DNA of 64,000 nt from Flavobacterium silvaticum (GTDB lineage: Bacteria; Bacteroidota; Bacteroidia; Flavobacteriales; Flavobacteriaceae): NCBI RefSeq assembly GCF_012911565.1, contig NZ_JAAMPU010000105.1:1-64000 (forward strand), given 5' to 3'. Positions 34,668-43,391 of this stretch are shown here, in pieces. Position numbers and translations under genes: made by a program. Position 1 is the first letter of the stretch; every line of letters starts with the position of its first letter. The notes under the pieces are model-generated. The model did not search any database, was not told the DNA's origin, and saw nothing but the letters and a program-made list of their open reading frames with translations.

Positions 34668-37454
34668 ATGAAGTTCTACATTTTATTGATCGCGTTATGC
34701 ACCGGAACCCTTGCATTTGCGCAATCGACACTCAAAGGAACGGTTACCGACAAGGATAATCTTCCGCTGCCAGGCGCCAATGTAAAAGTTGTTGGAACGA
34801 CTACGGCGACCAGTTCAGATTCAGATGGAAAATTTATACTTCCCGTCACCCAAAACCCACCATTCACCATTGAAATCAGCAGCGTCGGTTTTACTACCCA
34901 GACCATGCGCGTCACAAGCCTTTCTGATGTAACCGTGAAAATGGCATCGGAAGACACCAAACTCGATGAAATCGTCATCTCGGCATCAAGAACACCGGAA
35001 CGAGTCTTGGAATCGCCGGTCACCATAGAACGGATGACGCTTCAGCAAATCAAAAACACAACGTCCCCAACTTTCTATGACGGACTTGAAAATATGAAGG
35101 AAGTGCATTTCAACACCAGCAGTCTTTCATTCAAATCCATCAACACCCGTGGATTCTCTACAGTGGCAAACACCCGTTTCCTTCAATTGGTTGACGGTAT
35201 GGACAACTCATCGCCTGCACTCAACTTTGTTCTCGGGAATCTCGTTGGGCTTTCAGAAGTCGATGTGGCTAACGTAGAATTGCTTCCCGGAGCGTCATCG
35301 GCACTTTACGGAGCCAACGCTTTCAACGGAATTTTGTTTATGAACAGCAAAAGCCCGTTTACTAACGAGGGCATCTCAACGTATTTCAAATACGGAAAAA
35401 CCAGCCAGGACGCAGCCGGTACGAATGATTATTATGATTTCGGAATCCGGATGGCAAAAGCGTTCACCCCTCATTTTGCAGCCAAAGCGAACTTTTCATG
35501 GTTGCGCGCTACGGAATGGATTGCCAATGAAACCAGCAGTGTGACCGGCGGTACGAGCCACGCGGACAATCCAAATTATGACGGATTAAACACCTATGGA
35601 GATGAAGTGACTACGTTCCTTCCGAATGTGGGCCAGGTAAGCCGTACCGGTTATCGCGAACAGGATGTGAACGAGAATAAGATTGAAAGTGTAAAGGCTG
35701 ATATTTCGATCCATATCAAGCCAATGGCCGATGACCTCGAAATTATCTTTCAGGAAAAAGTCGGTCTCGGAAGCACGATTTATCAGGGTGCCAACAGATA
35801 TTCACTCAAGAATTTCCTTATGAACCAGGTTCGGCTTGAGGTCCGTAACCGCAATTTCTTTGTCCGCGGATACATGACTTCTGAAAGCGCCGGTGATTCG
35901 TACGATATGCGATTTGCCGCCTGGAATGTGAACCGGGCCTGGAAAACGGATACCCAATGGTTTACAGATTATGCTACGGCTTTTGCTTTGTCACAGGCGA
36001 ATTTCGGATACCTTCCTCCTCAAGCACATGCCTATGCCCGACAATTCGCAGACTACAACGACTCTCCGGGAATTCCATTGAACCCAAGCGGTGCCTCACG
36101 CTATATGCCCGGAACTCCTGAATTCGACCAGGCACTCGCATCGGTAACCGCTAATCCGGATTTGACCCAAGGTGCCAAGTTCAAGGATAACTCAAAACTC
36201 TACCATGTAGATGCGAATTACAACTTCAAGGAATTGATCAAATTTGCAGAAATACAGCTTGGAGGTTCGTTCCGTCAATATGCGCTGAATTCAGACGGAA
36301 CCATTTTTACAGATTACGATGGCATTATCCGTTACAACGAATACGGCGCTTATACTCAGGTACAGAAGAAATTCCTTAAAGACGAACGTTTGAAATTCAC
36401 AGGTTCTGTACGTTATGACAAGAGCGAATTGTTCGACGGCTTTTTCTCGCCACGTGTCGCCTTGGTCTATTCGGCAGGCGCGAATAAAGTACACAATTTC
36501 CGTGCTTCGTTCCAGACCGGTTTCCGTAATCCGACGACACAGGATTTGTTCATCGGGCTGGACCTTGGGCCGTTTGCTCTTATCGGATCGGCCGCAGAAA
36601 ACCTCAATCGTTTTGTAGAAACACAGCCAGTCAGCGCCGCCGGACAACAATTGCCGGGCGTTACGCCAACGGTGACACTTGACGGAAACGATGCTTATAA
36701 CAATTCATACACCTTGGCATCGGTACAGGCTTTTGCCCAATCACAAAATCCAGCCGATTTACAGGTTGCCAATATCAAACTGGTAAAACCGGAACGTGTG
36801 AAAGCTTTCGAAATTGGTTATCGTGCGGTACTTGAAAGCGGTTTATCAGTTGACATAAATGCTTACTACAATATCTACAATGATTTCCTGAACCAATCGC
36901 GTGTCATCACTCCTTATTATGGTCATGTAAACGATGGAACCGCTTCACAAGATCAGGTCAACCTGGGTTATCAGGCACTTGCTTTCGGTGATCGTCGGGT
37001 GTATCAAATCTATACCAACTCACAAACCGAAGTGGAATCTTACGGTGTCGGTATCGGGCTTTCCAAAAAAATCTACAAGAATTTTGAACTTGGCGCCAAT
37101 TACAATTATGCCGGTTTTGAATATGATGCCAGTGAAGATCCATCGTTCATTCCAGGCTTCAACACGCCAAAACACAGGGTAAAGGCCATGTTTGGAAATC
37201 CGAATGCCATTGCGAATTTCGGATTCAACCTTAACGTAAGATGGAACACGGAATACCTGTGGCAATCTTCTTTCGGAGACGGTATGGTTCCTGAAAATAC
37301 GGTTTTCGATGCGCAGGTCAGCTACAACATCCCTGTCATAAAATCAGTCGTAAAAGTGGGAGGTGCAAACCTTTTCGGAAAAGATTACATTCAGGTAATT
37401 GGTGCCGGACGCGTAGGCGAAATGGTGTATGTTTCCTTTACTTATAATCCATAA
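34668..37454 (+). CDS. TonB-dependent outer-membrane receptor
   Basis: A 928-residue outer-membrane active transporter. Signal peptide: MKFYILLIALCTGTLAFA. Residues ~22-97 are a carboxypeptidase-regulatory-like beta-sandwich (LKGTVTDKDNLPLPGANVKV), usual in Bacteroidota receptors. The plug domain follows (IVISASRTPERVLESPVTIE, NTRGFSTVANTRFLQLVDGM, VELLPGASSALYGANAFNGI). The rest is a 22-strand barrel ending in an aromatic strand (VYVSFTYNP). No SusD-like partner is present, so it is not a SusCD pair. The next gene, an SGNH-type lipoprotein, starts 18 bases after the stop and is probably cotranscribed, which points to an ester-bearing ligand. The 276-base region upstream is A+T-rich, with a CGATTTAGTTGCGGTTAAA stretch near 34599. 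Confidence 0.9.
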   Translation: MKFYILLIALCTGTLAFAQSTLKGTVTDKDNLPLPGANVKVVGTTTATSSDSDGKFILPVTQNPPFTIEISSVGFTTQTMRVTSLSDVTVKMASEDTKLDEIVISASRTPERVLESPVTIERMTLQQIKNTTSPTFYDGLENMKEVHFNTSSLSFKSINTRGFSTVANTRFLQLVDGMDNSSPALNFVLGNLVGLSEVDVANVELLPGASSALYGANAFNGILFMNSKSPFTNEGISTYFKYGKTSQDAAGTNDYYDFGIRMAKAFTPHFAAKANFSWLRATEWIANETSSVTGGTSHADNPNYDGLNTYGDEVTTFLPNVGQVSRTGYREQDVNENKIESVKADISIHIKPMADDLEIIFQEKVGLGSTIYQGANRYSLKNFLMNQVRLEVRNRNFFVRGYMTSESAGDSYDMRFAAWNVNRAWKTDTQWFTDYATAFALSQANFGYLPPQAHAYARQFADYNDSPGIPLNPSGASRYMPGTPEFDQALASVTANPDLTQGAKFKDNSKLYHVDANYNFKELIKFAEIQLGGSFRQYALNSDGTIFTDYDGIIRYNEYGAYTQVQKKFLKDERLKFTGSVRYDKSELFDGFFSPRVALVYSAGANKVHNFRASFQTGFRNPTTQDLFIGLDLGPFALIGSAAENLNRFVETQPVSAAGQQLPGVTPTVTLDGNDAYNNSYTLASVQAFAQSQNPADLQVANIKLVKPERVKAFEIGYRAVLESGLSVDINAYYNIYNDFLNQSRVITPYYGHVNDGTASQDQVNLGYQALAFGDRRVYQIYTNSQTEVESYGVGIGLSKKIYKNFELGANYNYAGFEYDASEDPSFIPGFNTPKHRVKAMFGNPNAIANFGFNLNVRWNTEYLWQSSFGDGMVPENTVFDAQVSYNIPVIKSVVKVGGANLFGKDYIQVIGAGRVGEMVYVSFTYNP

Positions 37455-37472
37455 TTGCTAAAAAGAACTATC

Positions 37473-39095
37473 ATGATAAAGAATTATAAAGGACTGTTTT
37501 TAGCATCGCTCACCATTTTCGCGGCATGCAGCGATGACGATACGGTTGCCACGGTACCAGATGAACCAATTACGGCGGGTTCTGCCGACTTCTCCAAATA
37601 TGTTTCCGTAGGGAATTCGCTTACTGCAGGCTTTAGCGACAATGCGTTGTTCAAGGCAGGCCAATTGAATTCCTATCCGAACATCCTGGCTTCACAATTC
37701 ACGCTAGTCGGTGGAGGCGAATTTAAATTACCGCTTTTGGGCGATGACAATAACGGCGGGTTGACTTTGGCCGGAACACCGATACAAGGATTGCGTTACG
37801 CGATACAGGGTTTCAACACGTGCCCTTCTGTTACTCCAATAATCGGCCCGATTCCGGGAGTTCCCACGAATGAAATCGGCGTTCCGTTGACTGGTCAGTT
37901 CAACAACATGGGTGTTCCGGGAGCAAAAGTTTTCCATTTACTGGCTCCGGGTTACGGTAATGCTGCCGGCGTTTTGACCGGACAGGCGAACCCATATTTT
38001 GTGAGGTTTGCTTCTTCTCCAACTACAAGCGTTATTGCAGATGCGGTTGCACAAAATCCTACTTTCTTTTCATTGTGGATCGGGAATAACGATGTGTTGT
38101 CTTATTCTACTTCAGGAGGAACAGGTTTGAACCAGGTCGGAAATATGAACCCGGCCACATACGGATCCAATGACCTTACCGATCCGACCGTTTTTGGTGG
38201 CGCGTACAACCAACTGGTAACAGCTCTTACGGCTAATGGTGCTAAAGGTGTAGTTGCGAACATACCTTATGTTTATACAATACCATTCTTTACTACGGTT
38301 CCTGCGAATCCATTGACATCTGCGCTGATTGGTGGCTGTTCGGAACAACCAGATGGCACAACGGCTCCAAATATCCCTGTTGGAGATGCCACTATCGATC
38401 AGTTGAACACGTTATTATACGGGCCGCTTAAAACGGCGTTGACCGCTTTTGGAGCCGGTGATCGTATTGAATTGTTGAGCAAGACTTCGGCTAACGGATT
38501 ATTGATCAAGGATGAAAGCCTCCCTAACCTGTCGGCTCAATTGACGGCGGCATTCACACCTTCACTCGGTGCTGCAACGGCGGCTTTCTACGGACAGGTA
38601 TACGGACAGGCGCGTCAGGCCAAAAAAACGAGTTCGGTAGCAACGACAGATTATATTTTGCTGACTACTCAGGGCGTTATCGGGACTAATGCTCCTAGTA
38701 TTCCGGCTCCGGTAAACGTGTATGGAATTACATATCCGTTGCAGGACCAACACGTTCTGGTTCCTTCAGAAGTAGCCGAAATACAGACAGCGACAGATCA
38801 ATTCAACCTTGCCATCAAAGCAGCCGCCGATGCACACGGCTTGGCATTCATGGATGCCAATGCACTATTGCAACAATTGCGTTCCACTGGAATCAGGGCA
38901 AACGGATTGCAGCTTGGAGCGGCTTATGTTTCGGGTGGAGCATTCTCTCTTGATGGTGTCCATCCGGGCGCAAGAGGGTATGCTTTGATTGCAAACAAAT
39001 TCCTTGAGGCTATCAATGCGACGTACGGATCGAATTTCAAGGGCGTCGATTTGAACAATTATCCTTCCCAATATCCTGCCACACCATTGAATTAG
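37473..39095 (+). CDS. SGNH/GDSL-hydrolase-like lipoprotein
   Basis: A 540-residue lipoprotein. I start it at the ATG at 37473, which puts the lipobox at the right distance (SLTIFAACSDDD, Cys19); an upstream in-frame codon at 37455 would touch the receptor stop. SGNH blocks are visible: block I YVSVGNSLTAG with the nucleophile Ser49, block II around FNNMGVPGAKV, block III WIGNNDVLSY, and block V LDGVHPGARGYALI with the Asp and His. Long insertions between the blocks make it larger than typical GDSL esterases. The catalytic set is complete, so it should cleave an ester at the outer membrane, probably for the receptor gene just upstream. Confidence 0.88.
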   Translation: MIKNYKGLFLASLTIFAACSDDDTVATVPDEPITAGSADFSKYVSVGNSLTAGFSDNALFKAGQLNSYPNILASQFTLVGGGEFKLPLLGDDNNGGLTLAGTPIQGLRYAIQGFNTCPSVTPIIGPIPGVPTNEIGVPLTGQFNNMGVPGAKVFHLLAPGYGNAAGVLTGQANPYFVRFASSPTTSVIADAVAQNPTFFSLWIGNNDVLSYSTSGGTGLNQVGNMNPATYGSNDLTDPTVFGGAYNQLVTALTANGAKGVVANIPYVYTIPFFTTVPANPLTSALIGGCSEQPDGTTAPNIPVGDATIDQLNTLLYGPLKTALTAFGAGDRIELLSKTSANGLLIKDESLPNLSAQLTAAFTPSLGAATAAFYGQVYGQARQAKKTSSVATTDYILLTTQGVIGTNAPSIPAPVNVYGITYPLQDQHVLVPSEVAEIQTATDQFNLAIKAAADAHGLAFMDANALLQQLRSTGIRANGLQLGAAYVSGGAFSLDGVHPGARGYALIANKFLEAINATYGSNFKGVDLNNYPSQYPATPLN

Positions 39096-39149
39096 TTTTT
39101 AGTTCGGAAGTTCTTGGTTCGGAAGATCAGAATATCGGAAAACAATATC

Positions 39150-39184
39150 AGGAAAGCATCTTTAAACTGCTTTCCTTTTTTATT
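39150..39184 (+). terminator. Terminator after the SGNH gene
   Basis: AGGAAAGCA / TGCTTTCCT with a 9-base loop, followed by a T tract. It is flanked by TTCGGAAGTTC (39103-39113) and its reverse complement (39201-39211). Confidence 0.8.
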
Positions 39185-39273
39185 TAAACACCTTGTCATT
39201 GAACTTCCGAAGCAGGAACTTCCGATCTGGTTTCGAGACGCTCAAAACACCGAATATTTTTCCGTTAAACTTT

Positions 39274-39303
39274 TTGGGAATCTCTATTATAAGCCTATCT
39301 TTG
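39274..39303 (+). promoter_or_regulatory. Complete Bacteroidota-type promoter of atpD
   Basis: The -33 box TTG (39274-39276), a 19-base spacer and the -7 box TATCTTTG (39296-39303) fit the TTG-N19-TAnnTTTG consensus exactly. Transcription should begin near 39309, leaving a ~55-base leader before atpD. It is the best promoter in the window. Confidence 0.8.
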
Positions 39304-39360
39304 CACTCGAAAAAAATAAGGTTCGCAAAAAACCTAATCAGCTATAATTAAATTACATAA

Positions 39361-40872
<1,512 letters not shown>

Positions 40873-40954
40873 TAATTAATAATGAACCCCTGAGCCTGAA
40901 GGGCGACAATAACTTCCCGAATAATTAACAATTAGGCTCTCGGTTATCGCGCTC

Positions 40955-40982
40955 CTTAATTATTAATTATTAATTATTAATT
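40955..40982. repeat. Seven-base tandem repeat inside the atpDC operon
   Basis: TTAATTA/TAATTAT units repeat about four times just before atpC. The adjacent sequence at 40920-40934 (AATAATTAACAATTA) is identical to 244-258 near the left edge. The region can still pass a transcript, as there is no terminator. Confidence 0.75.
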
Positions 40983-40988
40983 GAACTC

Positions 40989-41270
40989 ATGACTTTAGAA
41001 ATAGTTTCACCAGAAGCCAAACTTTTTTCCGGAACGGTAACTTCGGTTACATTGCCCGGAGTTGACGGAAGCTTCCAGATACTCAATCACCACGCGCCTA
41101 TCGTTTCTATCCTGAAAGAAGGTGTCATTAAGATTGTTGCCGATTCTTTTACGTTCGCGAAAGAAGTTTCGAAAAAATTTGTCAAGGTTGACGATAAAAC
41201 GCAGACACTTGCAATCAACTCAGGAACCATCGAGATGAACGATAACAAGATTATTGTTTTGGTAGATTGA
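40989..41270 (+). CDS. atpC: F1F0 ATP synthase subunit epsilon
   Basis: The epsilon subunit of the F1 central stalk. The 93-residue protein has the N-terminal beta-sandwich only: LEIVSPEAKLFSGTVTSVTL, GVDGSFQILNHHAPIVSIL, and AINSGTIEMNDNKIIVLVD. The C-terminal helical hairpin that inhibits ATP hydrolysis in E. coli (139 residues) is missing, the usual short form in Bacteroidota. It is the last gene of atpDC and is followed by a strong terminator. Confidence 0.95.
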   Translation: MTLEIVSPEAKLFSGTVTSVTLPGVDGSFQILNHHAPIVSILKEGVIKIVADSFTFAKEVSKKFVKVDDKTQTLAINSGTIEMNDNKIIVLVD

Positions 41271-41285
41271 TATATCAACACAAAT

Positions 41286-41317
41286 AAAAAAGCCGGACTA
41301 GCGTCCGGCTTTTTTAT
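41286..41317 (+). terminator. atpDC terminator
   Basis: AAAAAAGCCGGAC / GTCCGGCTTTTTT with a TAGC loop, symmetric and usable in both directions. Confidence 0.92.
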
Positions 41318-41395
41318 TTGTGGCTGTTTTTCATATCGGTGTAATAAAATGCTAAACTTTTCTCAGCAAATAACTTTATTTAGAATCAGTCTTAG

Positions 41396-41403
41396 TAATT
41401 TTG
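41396..41403 (+). promoter_or_regulatory. -7 box (TAATTTTG) of the ankyrin/DUF2271/PepSY operon
   Basis: A TAnnTTTG match 17 bases before the ATG at 41421. It lies inside the upstream in-frame extension (from 41349) and so argues for the later start. The -33 box is weak (TTT). Confidence 0.45.
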
Positions 41404-41420
41404 CAATCCAAACAATCATT

Positions 41421-42899
41421 ATGATCCGCAAAACTCTTATCTGCTTATTGGTTGCATCATTGCCTGTTCTTGGCATAGCACAAAAAAATGTTTTCCTTGA
41501 TCGTGCTTATTGGAAAACCAAACCGAATGTCGCCACGATAGAAGCCGAAATCAAAAAAGGCAACAATCCATCGGAACTGGATAAAAATGCTTTTGATGCA
41601 ACAGTCTTCGCCATACTCGAAGATGCTCCAAAAGAGACTATTGAATTCCTTCTTTCCCAAAAAGGAAACGATGTGAATAAGATCACCCACGATGGAAGAA
41701 CCTATATTTTCTGGGCAGCATACAAAGGCAATGCAGATTTGATGCGCGACCTCATCAAAAGAAACGCAAAAACCGATATCATTGAAGATCACGGTTACAC
41801 CATCATGAATTTTGCGGCTGCAACCGGGCAAATGAATACTCAGGTTTATGACATATGCCTTGAACAAGGCGCCGATCTTAAAAAAGATGTAGACCATGAC
41901 GGAGCCAACGCCCTGCTTCTTTCTGCAACCTACTCCACCGACTTCAAGCTCCTCGATTATTTTTCAAAAAAAGGGCTTGACATTGACGGTACCGATAGTA
42001 ACGGAAACAGTGCATTCAACTATGCTGCAAAAACCGGAAATGTCGCATTCCTTGGAGCATTAATCAAAAAAGGCGTCCCATTCAACAATAATGCGTTCCT
42101 GTTCGCAGCTACCGGAACACGCGGAACATCGAACAAACCCGAAACCTATCAATTCCTGGAATCGTTAAAACTAAAACCTTCAGTAATAGGAAAGAACGGC
42201 GAAAATGCCCTGCATATCCTGGCCAAAAAAGAAGGCCAACTGGATATAATCAAATGGTTTTTAGACAGAGATGCGAAGGCCGACCAAATGGACAAAGATG
42301 GCAATACGCCTTTGTTATTTGCGGCATCCTCGGGTGAAATTCCAGTTATTACGTTGTTTGCCGAAAAAACCGGAAACGTTAACCTGGGAAACAAAAAAAA
42401 GGTTATGCCTGTAGCATTGGCCATCAAAAACAATAGCGCGGAAGCTGTGGAATTGCTTCTTTCCAAGGGCGCAAAACCAAATGTAATGGATTCGGATGGA
42501 AACAATCTTGTCGCTTACCTCATCCAATCCTATGATGCTAAAAAGAGCGATGTTTTTGATGCAAAATGGAAGCTCCTTGAAAAAGCAGGAGTAAATCTCA
42601 CGGCAAACCAGCAGGATGGAAACACGTTGTATCATTTGGCAGTGTCAAAAAACGATCTGGATTTACTCAAGCGTCTGTCCAAATATAAAATCGATGTCAA
42701 TGCCAAAAACAAAGAAGGATATACAGCACTTCATAAAGCAGCGATGATTGCAAAAGATGATACCGTACTCAAATACCTCATTTCAATCGGGGCCAAAAAA
42801 GACATCACGACCGACATGAAAGAAACAGCGTTCAGCCTTGCCTCAGAAAACGAATTTCTTTCCAAAAACAATATCTCTGTACAATTTCTCAAATCGTAA
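41421..42899 (+). CDS. Exported ankyrin-repeat protein
   Basis: A 492-residue periplasmic or surface protein. Starting at the ATG at 41421 gives a proper signal peptide (MIRKTLICLLVASLPVLGIA); the in-frame start at 41349 would precede it with 24 unrelated residues. The rest is about ten ankyrin repeats, for example DGRTYIFWAAYKGNADLMRD, GANALLLSATYSTDFKLLDY, DGNTPLLFAASSGEIPVITL and EGYTALHKAAMIAKDDTVLK. Ankyrin stacks bind other proteins. It lies three bases before the DUF2271 gene and ten before the reductase group proper, so it is probably a partner or scaffold of that exported redox system. Confidence 0.88.
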   Translation: MIRKTLICLLVASLPVLGIAQKNVFLDRAYWKTKPNVATIEAEIKKGNNPSELDKNAFDATVFAILEDAPKETIEFLLSQKGNDVNKITHDGRTYIFWAAYKGNADLMRDLIKRNAKTDIIEDHGYTIMNFAAATGQMNTQVYDICLEQGADLKKDVDHDGANALLLSATYSTDFKLLDYFSKKGLDIDGTDSNGNSAFNYAAKTGNVAFLGALIKKGVPFNNNAFLFAATGTRGTSNKPETYQFLESLKLKPSVIGKNGENALHILAKKEGQLDIIKWFLDRDAKADQMDKDGNTPLLFAASSGEIPVITLFAEKTGNVNLGNKKKVMPVALAIKNNSAEAVELLLSKGAKPNVMDSDGNNLVAYLIQSYDAKKSDVFDAKWKLLEKAGVNLTANQQDGNTLYHLAVSKNDLDLLKRLSKYKIDVNAKNKEGYTALHKAAMIAKDDTVLKYLISIGAKKDITTDMKETAFSLASENEFLSKNNISVQFLKS

Positions 42900-42902
42900 C
42901 AC

Positions 42903-43385
42903 ATGAATTATTTACGCCTATTCTTTCTGCTGACATTGCTTTCTACAGTGATGAATGCCCAGAAAACAGGAACCACAAAATACAAATGCATGGTCCAGAT
43001 GACCAATTATCCGGGTGAAGGCGCTTATGTCGTGGCCTCATTGATAGATCCGAAAGGTGCTTATGAAAAGACACTTTTGGTTTTAGGACAGGATAAAAAA
43101 TGGTATCACGATTTAACGGAATGGCATAAAAACCTCGGCAAGAAAACACCTCCAACGAGCGCTATTACAGGTGCGTCTGCGGCTGGAGGCGACCGAAAAA
43201 TCCAGGTTGTTGAAATTGACAACGCACAACTTGACGCAGGTTATACTATTCGCTTCGAATCGGCAGTAGAAAACCAGGACCACCATATCAAAGACGTAGA
43301 AGTTCCGTTGACGACCGAAAATGTTTCGGGAAAAACCGACGGAACTGGCTATATTCGCTACGTGCGATTTATGCCGAATAATTAA
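42903..43385 (+). CDS. DUF2271 exported protein with flavinylation-like motif
   Basis: A 160-residue exported protein. Signal peptide: MNYLRLFFLLTLLSTVMNA. The mature part matches DUF2271: YKCMVQMTNYPGEGAYVVAS, KWYHDLTEWHKNLGKKTPPT, then SAITGASAAGGDRK and VEIDNAQLDAGYTIRFESAV. The TGAS at residues 89-92 looks like the S/T-G-A-S/T site at which ApbE-type enzymes attach FMN in other proteins. DUF2271 genes are known neighbours of PepSY reductases and flavin-transfer systems. Six bases separate it from the PepSY reductase gene. No apbE gene is in the window, so the modifying enzyme would have to lie elsewhere. FMN attachment is inference. Confidence 0.82.
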   Translation: MNYLRLFFLLTLLSTVMNAQKTGTTKYKCMVQMTNYPGEGAYVVASLIDPKGAYEKTLLVLGQDKKWYHDLTEWHKNLGKKTPPTSAITGASAAGGDRKIQVVEIDNAQLDAGYTIRFESAVENQDHHIKDVEVPLTTENVSGKTDGTGYIRYVRFMPNN

Positions 43386-43391
43386 TAACCC

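Noticed and set aside
39114..39347. Possible 77-codon gene before atpD
   Set aside because: It spans a terminator hairpin and the complete atpD promoter, has no recognisable protein content and no conserved start context.
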